DNA of 64,000 nt from Runella sp. CRIBMP (GCF_009905605.1 NZ_JAAAKZ010000002.1:62001-126000); one strand, 5' to 3'; positions 29,477 to 38,677 are shown, counted from the first letter of the stretch. A program made the numbers and translations. Notes: generated from the letters alone by a model not told the origin.

Positions 29477-29953
29477 TTATACATCCAACGGAATGGAGCG
29501 CGCAATGCGCTCTTCGAGAGAGATAAACGTTTCGGTGCGTTGAATACCACTGACTTTTTGAATCTTATCGTGTAATACCTGCCGAAGGTGCTGGGTATCT
29601 CGACAAACAATCTTGGCAAAGATACTGTAAATGCCTGTTGTATAGTGTATATTGACTACTTCTGGGATTTTTTCGAGCTGCACAGCCACGTCTTCGTACA
29701 TCGAGCTTTTATCAAGGTAAATTCCTAAAAATGCGCTGATGTCCCAGCCTAACTTTGTTTGGTCTACCAAAAGTTGTGCTCCTTTGACAATGCCTAGTTG
29801 CTCCAATTTTTTCATGCGCACGTGCACGGTGCCTCCAGATACGTGTACGCGCTTGCCTATTTCGGTGTATGGAAGATGGGCGTCGTCGAGTAAAATTGCA
29901 AGAATTTTAAGGTCGGTTCCGTCAATTTTATCAATTTCTAAATTTTTGTCCAT
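29477..29953 (-). CDS. Lrp/AsnC-family transcriptional regulator
   Basis: 158 residues from ATG at 29953 (a TTG frame to 30013 would run through a perfect inverted repeat). N-terminal winged helix: 'DGTDLKILAILLDDAHLPYTEIGKRVHVSGGTVHVRMKKLE' pattern, residues 8-50; C-terminal RAM ligand-binding domain with 'AFLGIYLDKSSMYED' and 'VNIHYTTGIYSIFAKIVC'. Usually senses an amino acid and forms octameric discs. A perfect 24-bp inverted repeat 12 bases before the start suggests autoregulation or an RNA hairpin. Confidence 0.88.
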   Translation of the reverse strand: MDKNLEIDKIDGTDLKILAILLDDAHLPYTEIGKRVHVSGGTVHVRMKKLEQLGIVKGAQLLVDQTKLGWDISAFLGIYLDKSSMYEDVAVQLEKIPEVVNIHYTTGIYSIFAKIVCRDTQHLRQVLHDKIQKVSGIQRTETFISLEERIARSIPLDV

Positions 29954-29964
29954 GATGAAGTGAT

Positions 29965-30018
29965 AAATTTTGATTTCTTTCAACAAAAATGCCGTTTTGT
30001 TGAAAGAAATCAAAATTT
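29965..30018. promoter_or_regulatory. Perfect 24-bp inverted repeat before the Lrp-type gene
   Basis: Arms 29965-29988 and 29995-30018 are fully complementary with a six-base spacer (ATGCCG). The centre reads TTTCAACAAAA-ATGCCG-TTTTGTTGAAA. It ends 12 bases before the regulator's ATG. It could be the operator of the Lrp-type protein itself or a strong 5'-UTR hairpin. Confidence 0.75.
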
Positions 30019-30133
30019 TTAAAAATATTTATGTAAAATTTGCAAAAAATAAGAAACTCTACTAATTTTGCATTGTCAATTTACTGAAAAGCAGCGCTTA
30101 GTTAGTAAATTCAAAAAGTAAAGTTCTTTTATA

Positions 30134-30295
30134 CTGTAGGATGATGAAACTTGGCAGCCATGCCCTCCTGTCTCGGGGGTGGTGACAACAGGACAAACAC
30201 GATATAATGCCGGCACTCTAGTCGACTGGGGTAGACCACCAAACTTTGTATCGCGGCTAACTGCACCGTGGGCGGTTCGAATCCCCCTCCTACAG
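30134..30295 (+). ncRNA. Candidate 162-nt structured RNA with tRNA-like ends
   Basis: The ends pair over eight bases (30134-30141 CTGTAGGA with 30288-30295). Just inside the 3' end lies a T-arm-like stem around the loop TTCGAAT (30276-30282; one C-C mismatch). Just inside the 5' end lies a class-II-tRNA-like D-arm (ATG...CAT with GG in the loop), then a CCCTC/GGGGG stem around a seven-base loop (30168-30174, possible anticodon GUC). But about 90 bases, containing further stems (30178-30183/30235-30240; 30252-30256/30266-30270), replace a normal variable loop. Not a standard tRNA. Downstream a terminator hairpin lies at 30467. I do not recognise a named family. Confidence 0.4.
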
Positions 30296-30466
30296 CAAGC
30301 AAACTCAGGCAGTGCCAACTGACTGAATCGTATTGAAGGATAGCTTGTTGGATTATATCTATTTCCACTTGTTATCCTTTTAAAATATAAAGTGACGTGT
30401 CGTTTTGACACAATCTCTAAAAATAAAACTATTTGGTTTTTAGTTTGTTGATGAAGTGTAATTGCG

Positions 30467-30504
30467 ACACGCAGGCTCAACTTTGAGGCCTGTGTGTTTT
30501 TTTT
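30467..30504 (+). terminator. Hairpin with eight-T tract ahead of DUF819 gene
   Basis: A stem ACACGCAGG.../...CCTGTGTGT with inner CTCAA/TTGAG pairing (30467-30498), followed by TTTTTTTT. It lies 84 bases before the DUF819 start, so it either ends the upstream structured RNA or acts as an attenuator of the transporter gene. Confidence 0.65.
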
Positions 30505-30587
30505 GTGCCCAACAAAGACCGCTGAGATTGGGACGACTGCAAAAGTTTGCTTTGCTTTGCATTTCATTTTCCTAACCTCTTATTCTC

Positions 30588-31820
30588 ATGATCCATTCCG
30601 ACGCGGCAGTGCTTGGTCTTCTTTTTGTAGTTTTGGCACTTATTTTTCACACCGCTTCGCTCAAACATCCCTTCTGGCAAAAATTTTATGGAATTGTACC
30701 GCCCTTATTGCTCTGTTATTTTGTGCCAGGGCTTTTAAATACCTTTGGGGTAATATCAGGGGAAGAATCAAAACTTTATCCTGTGGTTTCACAGTACTTG
30801 TTACCCGCTTGTTTGGTTTATTTTACGCTCGGAATGGATTTTAAGGCCGTCATGAAACTTGGCCCGAAGGCATTGATGGTGTTTCTGGCGGGAACATTGG
30901 GAGTTATGGTGGGTGGGCCTGTGGCGGTTGGGCTGGTGAAAATCATAAACCCAGAGATAGTGGGAGGTGAAGGCGCCAATGCGGTTTGGCGCGGATTGGC
31001 CACCATTGCTGGAAGTTGGATTGGGGGAGGGGCCAATCAAACGGCGTTGAAAGAAGTGTTTCAGCCCAGCGACCGTTTGTTCTCGCAGGTCATTGCGGTA
31101 GATGTCATTACGGCCGAAATCTGGATGGCGGTATTGATTTACGGAGTTGGTTTTTCGGCACGCATCGACCAGGCCTTTAAGGCGGATGTTTCGGCCATTG
31201 ATGAATTGAGACACCGGCTAGATAGTGAACAGAAAGCCTCTCAGCGGATTTTTAGCCTGCGCGATATCGTCTTGATTGCGGCAGTCGGATTCGGTGCAAC
31301 GGGTTTGTCTCACCTTTTGGCCGATTTTATTGCTCCTTTTATCAAAACTAACTATCCTTCACTTGAAAAATTGAGCCTGACTTCTACTTTCTTCTGGATA
31401 GTCTCAATTGTTACGTTAATAGGTATTCTTTTGTCATTTACGCCGCTTCGCAAACTTGAATTTGCGGGGGCTTCAAAAATAGGCTCCCTGTTTTTGTATC
31501 TTTTGGTCGCAACCATCGGAATGAAAATGGATTTGTTTGCGGTAGCCGAAAATCCTGGGCTATTTTTAGTGGGTATTATTTGGATGTCGGTTCATATAAT
31601 CATCACGCTTAGCGTGGCAAAGCTGGTGAAAGCGCCTTTTTTCTTCACGGCGGTGGGTTCACAGGCTAATATTGGTGGAGCAGCTTCAGCACCTGTAGTG
31701 GCGGCGGCTTTTCATGCTTCATTGGCTCCTGTTGGGGTTTTGCTCTCAATTTTGGGCTATGCCTTAGGGACTTATTGTGGATATTTAACGGGTCTTATGA
31801 TGCAATGGGTTGCGTCATAA
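30588..31820 (+). CDS. DUF819 family membrane protein (YjcL-like)
   Basis: 410 residues, about 11 membrane helices. Family segments: N-terminal 'LGLLFVVLALIFHTASLKHPFW', 'GTLGVMVGGPVAVGLV', 'GSWIGGGANQTALKEVF', and C-terminal 'GSQANIGGAASAPVVAAAF'. DUF819 proteins are predicted transporters (keto-acid or organic-anion, still unproven). The glycine-rich re-entrant-like motifs GGGAN and GGAASAP are duplicated halves of the protein. Standing next to an Lrp-type regulator is consistent with an amino-acid or keto-acid transporter under its control; this is inference. Confidence 0.8.
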   Translation: MIHSDAAVLGLLFVVLALIFHTASLKHPFWQKFYGIVPPLLLCYFVPGLLNTFGVISGEESKLYPVVSQYLLPACLVYFTLGMDFKAVMKLGPKALMVFLAGTLGVMVGGPVAVGLVKIINPEIVGGEGANAVWRGLATIAGSWIGGGANQTALKEVFQPSDRLFSQVIAVDVITAEIWMAVLIYGVGFSARIDQAFKADVSAIDELRHRLDSEQKASQRIFSLRDIVLIAAVGFGATGLSHLLADFIAPFIKTNYPSLEKLSLTSTFFWIVSIVTLIGILLSFTPLRKLEFAGASKIGSLFLYLLVATIGMKMDLFAVAENPGLFLVGIIWMSVHIIITLSVAKLVKAPFFFTAVGSQANIGGAASAPVVAAAFHASLAPVGVLLSILGYALGTYCGYLTGLMMQWVAS

Positions 31821-31827
31821 GACCCGT
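31788..31827. repeat. Perfect 13-bp inverted repeat across the DUF819 stop codon
   Basis: Arms 31788-31800 and 31815-31827 (ACGGGTCTTATGA and complement), 14-base loop; the last codons and stop lie in the stem. No T-tract follows, so it may protect the 3' end of the message. Confidence 0.7.
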
Positions 31828-31864
31828 GAGGGAATTACTTATGGGCTAGGAGCGTGGGCCAACA

Positions 31865-32035
31865 TCAATTAAAAAGATAGAAACGCCGCTGGCAACTATC
31901 GCATCGGTAGTATTTTAAGGGCAAAAAGAACAAAACACTTCGTACAAAAAGAGGGCGTCTTCGTCGGTCAATGGCCACAGATTTACAATAAGGGCATTTC
32001 TGCTCTTTAGTAGGGGTTAAAATGGGCGATTCCAT
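31865..32035 (-). CDS. Small zinc-ribbon protein, 56 aa
   Basis: Short ORF of 56 codons from ATG at 32035 to TGA at 31865. Sequence features: 'KCPYCKSVAIDRRRRP' near residue 13 and 'YYRCDSCQRRFYLF' near residue 43. The two CxxC knuckles (CPYC, CDSC) about 27 residues apart can bind one zinc. The basic linker suggests nucleic-acid contact. Convergent with the DUF819 gene. Too short for domain assignment, but the paired knuckles and clean start and stop support a real gene. Confidence 0.6.
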   Translation of the reverse strand: MESPILTPTKEQKCPYCKSVAIDRRRRPLFVRSVLFFLPLKYYRCDSCQRRFYLFN

Positions 32036-32998
32036 AATGTTGAGTTAGGTTATTGGTACTTTTATTTAAGGAACGTATATAGCTATAACGATACTTTCAA
32101 TTTATCGTACTACTCAAGGCTGCTCTTTATTTATTATTCTGGAAATTTGGTGAAATAAGATATTTCTAAAATACTGTCAAGGATATTTTTGGGTGCTATA
32201 AAAACGGTTCAGGAATATATATTACAAATTTACAGTTTAATATGACATTTTGCAAGTGTATTCTTTTTTTTAATATCCTTCTCGGTAAGATATTGTTAGG
32301 GTTAAGTTTTGATGATAAGCCCTCTTATTTTGATTGTTTTAAGGTTTTTAGGTCTTGATAATGCCAAATAAATGTACCCATTTACTTTAATATTATTATT
32401 TTCATATTTTATTGACTCTATTTGAGTGTGTGTTTAAAATATGCTTTTTAGCACCTTGTTTTCAATACCTTTTGATGAAAATAGGTGGTGAATAGTTGGT
32501 TGCTTTTGATGTTGCGGGGTTAAAAAAATGAAGAACAACATCTGAAATTGGAAATCATTCGTATATATGTCATATTTCATAACGTTGAGTAATACTTCCA
32601 AACCTGCATGACTATGTCGTGCAGGTTTTTTATTAAAATGAAAAATGCCTATACGCTGCCGTTTTACTTCCTGATCATCTCATCAAAAGCATATCTTCTA
32701 AAATTAATGTATACCAATAGGTCAATATGTGAATACTTGAATGACGAGAAATAAAACAGGTTGATTAACTTGGGTTAAGTATTGTAAAGTGTTGACTATT
32801 AAAGGTAAAGGATGCTATTTTGTCCCTTTTGGGGCGTTTGTATCACTTTATTTTTAGAACACTGACTTTTGTCAGTAAAGTTGGCATGTCTGTTTTGGAT
32901 ATTTATTGCGATTCTAATTCGGTATATAAATTAGAGTTTCCTCAGGTAATTTATCTTAAGTACTGAATTGTGACACAATCCATGATTAACTTAACCTC
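32036..32998. other. Long A/T-rich intergenic region with one candidate sRNA
   Basis: 963 bases without a credible ORF. A candidate small RNA with its terminator is at 32575-32633. A palindromic 13-mer ATTGTGACACAAT lies at 32967-32979, 19 bases before the receiver-Crp gene, and could be its operator. Otherwise nothing recognised. Confidence 0.5.
32575..32633 (+). ncRNA. Candidate sRNA with intrinsic terminator, copy A
   Basis: Block TTTCATAACGTTGAGTA at 32575-32591, then a 12-bp hairpin (32601-32612/32616-32627, three-base loop, one G-U pair) and a T-rich tail. The same 17-mer lies at 42371 at the same 26-base distance from another 12-bp, three-base-loop hairpin. Neither lies near a gene on its strand, so these look like two members of one small-RNA family. 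Confidence 0.5.
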
Positions 32999-34048
32999 AT
33001 GAAAACTATTCTCTTAATTGAAGACAACCCAGGGATTCGTGAAAATACAGCTGAGATTTTGGAAATGGTTGGATATAATGTTCAAACTGCCGAAAATGGG
33101 AAGATTGGGGTAGAAAAGTCGTTGATAAATAAACCAGATTTGGTCATTTGTGATGTTATGATGCCCATTTTGGATGGTTATGGAGTGCTCCAAATTTTTA
33201 ATACTAATCCTAAACTTTGCTGTGTGCCTTTTATATTTCTGACCGCCAAAACGGATCGTAATGATTTTCGAAAAGGAATGGATTTGGGGGCAGATGATTA
33301 CATTACGAAGCCCTTTGAAGAAAGTGAGTTGCTTAGTGCCATCGACAGCCGGCTAAAACGAGTATCTCATCTAAAGGCCAACAATGAGGCTTCAGAGCTG
33401 ACAATTTCGAATAATGTCTCAGAAAAATCTTCCAAAAAGGGGAATCTACAACGTATTTTATCTGAACGAAAAATTCATGCCGTTCAAAAAAAGCAATACG
33501 TATATTTAGAAGGTGATGATTCAGTGCGGTTGTTTTATGTCAAATCGGGCCAAGTTAAAACGATACGGGCCAATGCCGATGGAAAAGAGTTTATTACAGG
33601 CATTTACAATGCGGGTGACTTTTTGGGCTATACTGCACTTTTGGAGGGTTGTGACTACATGGACTCGGCCGTGGCGTTGGTAAATTCCGAATTAATTTAT
33701 ATCCCTAAAACCGAATTTCAACAATTGCTTCTGTCCGACCACGAGGTGAGTGAACTGTTTGTTAAATTATTGGCCTGCCAGCTAGAACAGCGGGAACAAC
33801 AACTGTTGTTAATGGCGTATAACTCCCTACGTAGACGAGTAGCTGATACTTTACTGCGTATGCAAAACCTTGATTCTGCCAAAGCAATTCAGCTTTCGCG
33901 TGATGACTTGGCGGCCATGGTGGGTACGGCTACGGAGTCGCTGATTCGGACTTTAAGTGAATTTAAGCAAGATGGGCTGATTGAGATGTCAACCTCTGGT
34001 GGTATCCAAATTTTACATCCTGATAAACTACGTCGGGCCCATTGGTAG
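32999..34048 (+). CDS. Response regulator: receiver domain fused to Crp/Fnr regulator
   Basis: 349 residues. Residues 1-120 form a CheY-like receiver: acidic pocket E8/D9, phospho-acceptor Asp52 in 'LVICDVMMPILDG', Thr in 'FLTAKTD', Lys in 'YITKPFEE'. After a linker, residues about 150-270 form a cyclic-nucleotide-binding-like beta roll ('VYLEGDDSVRLFYVKSGQVK', 'AGDFLGYTALL'). A Crp-type HTH ('LSRDDLAAMVGTATESLIRTLSEFK') ends the protein. It would be switched by a histidine kinase not present here, with a possible ligand or redox input. No Fnr cysteines seen. Confidence 0.88.
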   Translation: MKTILLIEDNPGIRENTAEILEMVGYNVQTAENGKIGVEKSLINKPDLVICDVMMPILDGYGVLQIFNTNPKLCCVPFIFLTAKTDRNDFRKGMDLGADDYITKPFEESELLSAIDSRLKRVSHLKANNEASELTISNNVSEKSSKKGNLQRILSERKIHAVQKKQYVYLEGDDSVRLFYVKSGQVKTIRANADGKEFITGIYNAGDFLGYTALLEGCDYMDSAVALVNSELIYIPKTEFQQLLLSDHEVSELFVKLLACQLEQREQQLLLMAYNSLRRRVADTLLRMQNLDSAKAIQLSRDDLAAMVGTATESLIRTLSEFKQDGLIEMSTSGGIQILHPDKLRRAHW

Positions 34049-34059
34049 GTTTTGTTTTT

Positions 34060-36828
34060 TTATGGAAATTGAGGAACGATGATCAAATCATCAAAGAAAG
34101 CAGTGCCTTCAGAGTCAGCATTGGCGTAGCCCAGACGGCAGGCAATGGTAACAGTGCCTGTTGCCCCCGAATTGAACGAGAGCGATAGCCGAGTCCAATC
34201 ATTTGTGCCTTTTAAATGGCTACTTATCGGGGGCCAGTTATTGCCCGCAATAATCAAGCTAAGGCAAGCACCTACTCCATTTGGATTGGAATTGGTGGTT
34301 ACATTTTCTGTTTTTACCCAGCCGTGTACTGAATAGTTGGTATTGGGGGCCAATGTTACCGCCTGATATACGAACACATCATTGCTTACGACGGGCCCAG
34401 CAGGAGGTCCTGAATAAATCTTGATGCCATGTGAGCCGTTTCGTCCCTGACCAGATAGCCATGAAAATACTGCCTGATAGGTTTTCCAGCCACCTTTTTG
34501 CCAAGGAGGATTATTGAAGGTGACTGTCGTTTCAAAACCCGCGTTGACGACGGGGTTTAGGTAGTTTAAGTCGATGTTCACCTGAGCATTGGCACAAAAA
34601 GACGGTGCAAATTTATTGCACAATGAATAGACAAGGGAGTCGGTGCCGCTGGCGTTTTCGTTTGGCGTATAAGTGAAAGTCCCGTTGGGGTTGATCGTAA
34701 CCGTGCCTTTTGTGGGTTGTGCGAGGATGTCGGGTAGTAATACTTCCGAAAAATTTGAAACGGGTATGCCATCAGGAGTAAAATCATTGGATAATACGTT
34801 CAATGTTCGGGCGAAGCCTGGTACAGCACTAAAAGAATCATTGTTGGCCAAAGGTGTATTACAACCCTTTATCAGCGCGGTAAAAACGCTACTATTGGCC
34901 CCATAAAATCCTGGCAAAAGTTCGATACTGTTGCCAGCAAAGTAAGATACAGTAGTGCTCGCGAGTATTTGCTGGGTTGAAATTAGTGTTTGGGGAGCAA
35001 TTTGAGGGCCTGGAGTGGAGATATTTGATAACGTAACAGTATTGGGAGTGACTTCGACCGTGAAGGGCAGGCTTGTTTGAGCCAAACATCCATAACTGCA
35101 ACTAACGCTATAAACCGTTGTGGTAGTTGGCGTAACGACTATGGAAGAAGTAGTTTCGCCATTTGACCACAACAATGTACCATAACAACCATAAACGGTG
35201 AGTTGTACGGGAGAGCTAGGACACACTTTATTTTTGCCAGTGATTTTTGGTGGATCAACGCCGCATGTATTGCCAAAATTTCCGCTGATTGGGCTTGAAA
35301 CCGAGAAAGCCCCTGCGGCGTCAGTTACTCTGATTCGAGCCATGTAGGGGCCCGTTTGGGTAAGCTCATGGGAATATTCGTTGGCAGTGAGTGGAGGAGT
35401 ATCGTAGGTGCCGTCGTTGTTTATATCAAATTCGGTGGTGTAAGTACCTTTCTCGAAGTCATCCGAACCTTTGCTATTAAAAACAGTACTATTGCCTTGA
35501 GACGGAGCATTGGGATACAAAATCTTTAAAAATGGTTTGGGGGCTTGGTTACTGCCCGCGTTGACGAAGATGTTGAATTTTGGACTTAATTTTCGATTAC
35601 CTTGTTTATCACCCACCGAAATATAAAATTCATTATTGACGCCTGCGGTGTAGTAAGGGGTTTGTAAAGTGAGTCCAATACTAGTATAGTTGACCGACAC
35701 TTCATTAATCACCTCACCATTTTTATCGTACAACAAAACATACGAGAGGGTGTCAATATCATACGCGGCCATTTGAATATTTAATTGTCCGTTGATGGGA
35801 GTGACTGTACCTGTGGTGATATAGAGCGTAGGAACTGTTGTAATGTTTTTATTTCGGTTAAAATAATGGCTCACGTTTAATTGTAGCGAAGAGCCGTATT
35901 CTAAACGGGTGTAGTTGTTGGGAAAAAGTGTCGGAAAAAAACTGCCCCTGATTCCCCTTAAACCATTGTACATCAGGCCCCCAAAAAAATTGGCATCTTG
36001 TCGTGCATCATGATTAAGGCCAAAAGCATGGCCCATTTCATGGCATAGTGCTCCCAAATAGGAAGAGGCAATTGTACTGAAGGTGTGGTCTTCAAACCAA
36101 ACAAACGAACTGTCTTGCACCAAAGGATAAGGTCCTAATTCGGGAATTATATGTCCTGCGTAGGGGGTATCATCTATCAATCTTTGAGGGTCAAAAAGTG
36201 GAATGACAGTGCTTCCTAGTTGAGCAACGCCTGAGTTATTGCCGCTTCCGCCTCCACCGCCCAAGGCAAGTGTGCCATAAAAACTCCCACTAGGCCTTTG
36301 TACGTGGGTCTCTGGAATCAATATCCATACCTCCCCGTCAGCATCTACGCTAAGACCTGCATTTTTGGCTGCTGCTTTTGTTCTGTCAAATAATCCGTAC
36401 CCATCGTTTTCAGCACCTCTTAAAACGCTATCTGTTTCGGGTACATTTACGAGGTGTATTTTTGGCCTTGGAGAATCTTCTTCCGGTTCGTAGATAAACG
36501 TTTTTGGTCCAAATCCATTCTGATTCATTGCATTTCGGTACCACATTTGGGCCATTTCAATGGCAAACTGAAGGTTCTTCTTATAATTCGGTTGAGGAGT
36601 TCGATTGGATGGAACAATATAAGCAATTCGCACCCTTGGAGGGTTTGAAGATGCCGTCTGAGCCGTAGATTTCGGGAGAAAGTTAGAATGGGTACCGGTG
36701 GGATAAATGTCGCTTTGACTGTTTTCGGCGGTTAAATACGGGATTTGAGCAATAAGTACAATAGGATGCGCAAGAAATAAAATTAGAACCCAAAAGTACA
36801 TTTGGGTGAAAACTATCTTGGGTTTCAT
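34060..36828 (-). CDS. Secreted multidomain zinc metalloprotease
   Basis: 922 residues from ATG at 36828 (36834 also possible). Signal peptide ends near residue 28 (VLIAQ). A metzincin-type site 'HEMGHAFGLNHD' (HExxHxxGxxHD) lies near residue 262, with 'GGLMYNGLRG' after it as Met-turn candidate. Next come an Ig/PKD-like domain ('FNSKGSDDFEKGTYTTEFDI'), a cysteine-rich Ig-like domain ('CPSSPVQLTVYGCYGTLLW'), a 3-coathanger-like module ('NSIELLPGFYGANSSVFTA'), a cadherin-like 'VLSNDFTPDG' domain, and a C-terminal carbohydrate-binding-like jelly roll. Probably acts on a surface or environmental substrate. Confidence 0.8.
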   Translation of the reverse strand: MKPKIVFTQMYFWVLILFLAHPIVLIAQIPYLTAENSQSDIYPTGTHSNFLPKSTAQTASSNPPRVRIAYIVPSNRTPQPNYKKNLQFAIEMAQMWYRNAMNQNGFGPKTFIYEPEEDSPRPKIHLVNVPETDSVLRGAENDGYGLFDRTKAAAKNAGLSVDADGEVWILIPETHVQRPSGSFYGTLALGGGGGSGNNSGVAQLGSTVIPLFDPQRLIDDTPYAGHIIPELGPYPLVQDSSFVWFEDHTFSTIASSYLGALCHEMGHAFGLNHDARQDANFFGGLMYNGLRGIRGSFFPTLFPNNYTRLEYGSSLQLNVSHYFNRNKNITTVPTLYITTGTVTPINGQLNIQMAAYDIDTLSYVLLYDKNGEVINEVSVNYTSIGLTLQTPYYTAGVNNEFYISVGDKQGNRKLSPKFNIFVNAGSNQAPKPFLKILYPNAPSQGNSTVFNSKGSDDFEKGTYTTEFDINNDGTYDTPPLTANEYSHELTQTGPYMARIRVTDAAGAFSVSSPISGNFGNTCGVDPPKITGKNKVCPSSPVQLTVYGCYGTLLWSNGETTSSIVVTPTTTTVYSVSCSYGCLAQTSLPFTVEVTPNTVTLSNISTPGPQIAPQTLISTQQILASTTVSYFAGNSIELLPGFYGANSSVFTALIKGCNTPLANNDSFSAVPGFARTLNVLSNDFTPDGIPVSNFSEVLLPDILAQPTKGTVTINPNGTFTYTPNENASGTDSLVYSLCNKFAPSFCANAQVNIDLNYLNPVVNAGFETTVTFNNPPWQKGGWKTYQAVFSWLSGQGRNGSHGIKIYSGPPAGPVVSNDVFVYQAVTLAPNTNYSVHGWVKTENVTTNSNPNGVGACLSLIIAGNNWPPISSHLKGTNDWTRLSLSFNSGATGTVTIACRLGYANADSEGTAFFDDLIIVPQFP

Positions 36829-37068
36829 GCTCATTGGATTAAAGATGTCTCATTCTTATTGCTATTTTGCAATCTCAGACCAACAAATTTATACTTTTGA
36901 TGGCAGGTTAAACATGATATTACTCAGGTTAATGATTGATATTCAGAGAAATGCGCTATTTTGGCTTGTAAACTTCTTATGCTAGTGGCTGCTAATCCTA
37001 TAATGCTTTCAGGCGTTTAGGAAAATGTTGGTTTTTATGCCTTAATTATAACAAACCTTGCAAGCATT

Positions 37069-38646
37069 ATGGCTTCTGTTCCTGCACTTGTTGATTTTAT
37101 CAAGTTTTTGTCAGACAAAACTTCTTATGACACTCCTACGGATGAGGTCTCAATACTTCAAACCCACATTTCGGTAGTATCCCTAACGGGCCAGTTTGTG
37201 TATAAATTAAAAAAAAGTGTTTTATTCAACTTTCTGGATTTTTCCACTCTCCAAAAACGCTTATTTTATTGTCAAGAAGAAATTCGACTGAACCAACGGC
37301 TCAGTACGGATTTGTATTTAGGAATTTTGCCCATTTATTGGGATGGGCACAAACTGAGTTTTCAAGCGGAGGGTGATGTGGTTGAATATGTGATTAAAAT
37401 GCGAGGGCTTTCTGACGAAAATTTATTGATAAATCGTCTAAAATCGCCTGATTTTCCCATGTCCCAAATGGATTTATTGGCCAATCGCCTGCTTACGTTT
37501 TATCAAAATACGCCTACTTCACCCGAAATTTCGGCCTTCGCAAGCATTGAATCCATTAAAACAACAATGCTGGAAATTACGTCTGATTTTAACGATGCCA
37601 CCAGACAAACACTGAGTCCGTTGGCGGCTCGATGGATTCAAACGGCTTTGTTTCAGTTCATTGAAAGTAATAAAGGTATTTTGGAAGCGCGTATACAGCT
37701 GGGTAAAATCATTGAAGGGCACGGAGATTTACGCTCAGAACATGTTCATATTGAGCACAATACCGTGACAGTTTATGATTGTATTGAATTTAGTCAGCGG
37801 TTGAGGTGCCTCGACTGGCTCAATGATTTGGCCTTTCTTTTGATGGATTTGGAATATCGGCACTGCTATCCGCAGGCGGCTTATCTTCACCATAAACTGC
37901 TGGCGGTGTTGGAAAAAGACGATGTGAGTTTGTTGTTGAATTTTTACAAAATTTATAGGGCCTGTGTTCGGGGCAAGGTCGATACCATCAAATATAGAGA
38001 GTTTGAAGTGCCGTTGGAGATACGGCTAGAGAGTCAACAAAAAGCGGTTCGCTATTTCCAACTGGCTTTTCGGTACGCTGTTTTGGGTTCGATGTCGACG
38101 GTGATTGTATGTATGGGGGGCGGTGCTACGGGAAAATCAACGTTGGCCACTGCGCTCGCCAACGAGTTTGGCCTTTCGGTTTTGAGTTCGGATGTAATAC
38201 GAAAACAGCGGGCAGGCATCGACCTTTACGAACGCTTGCCCGATGCTGAACGTGCACACTTATACGAAGCACAAGTGACCGAGGGTGTTTATCAAGAATT
38301 GGCAGAGAATGGTTTAGCTGAAACCGACAAATTTGGGGCTGTGATTTTGGATGCAACCTATCGTAACAAAGAATACTTGAAGCAGCTACGAGTGGTTTGT
38401 GAGCAAAAAGGGGTTCGTTTGGTAGTGATTCAAACCATGGCTACGGAGAAAACAATCAGAGAACGGCTGAAAAAACGGGAGGCCGAACCCACCATTTCTG
38501 ATTTAAGAAACAGTGATTACGTCTCCACTCGTTTTGAAATTGAGTATTCAATAGCCGACTACGTTGACTTTTCAATCAAAGTTGATACCCAGTACAGCAT
38601 CGAAACGTTAATTAATGACGACATTATACCCTATCTTATGGGCTGA
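37069..38646 (+). CDS. Aminoglycoside-phosphotransferase-like domain fused to P-loop kinase
   Basis: 525 residues. Residues 1-330 resemble the APH/choline-kinase fold: 'ILEARIQLGKIIEGHGDLRSEHVHIE' carries the catalytic-loop H-G-D-L-R, followed by 'VTVYDCIEFSQRLRCLDWLNDLAFLLMDLEY', with D-x-x-x-D metal residues. Residues 340-525 are a zeta-toxin/AAA_33-like P-loop domain with Walker A 'GGGATGKST' near residue 350 and 'LSSDVIRKQ' after it. The pair is known as a bifunctional APH/ATP-binding protein in many bacteria; the substrate is unknown, and drug resistance should not be assumed. Monocistronic. Confidence 0.8.
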   Translation: MASVPALVDFIKFLSDKTSYDTPTDEVSILQTHISVVSLTGQFVYKLKKSVLFNFLDFSTLQKRLFYCQEEIRLNQRLSTDLYLGILPIYWDGHKLSFQAEGDVVEYVIKMRGLSDENLLINRLKSPDFPMSQMDLLANRLLTFYQNTPTSPEISAFASIESIKTTMLEITSDFNDATRQTLSPLAARWIQTALFQFIESNKGILEARIQLGKIIEGHGDLRSEHVHIEHNTVTVYDCIEFSQRLRCLDWLNDLAFLLMDLEYRHCYPQAAYLHHKLLAVLEKDDVSLLLNFYKIYRACVRGKVDTIKYREFEVPLEIRLESQQKAVRYFQLAFRYAVLGSMSTVIVCMGGGATGKSTLATALANEFGLSVLSSDVIRKQRAGIDLYERLPDAERAHLYEAQVTEGVYQELAENGLAETDKFGAVILDATYRNKEYLKQLRVVCEQKGVRLVVIQTMATEKTIRERLKKREAEPTISDLRNSDYVSTRFEIEYSIADYVDFSIKVDTQYSIETLINDDIIPYLMG

Positions 38647-38677
38647 TTTTTAGGTGTTTAGTGTGTTTTAACTTCCG

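Noticed and set aside
30129-30368. Minus-strand ORF over the tRNA-like element with 'GGGFEPPTV'
   Set aside because: This phrase is the usual antisense translation of a T-arm (GGTTCGAATCCCCC); it is a shadow of an RNA gene, not a protein.
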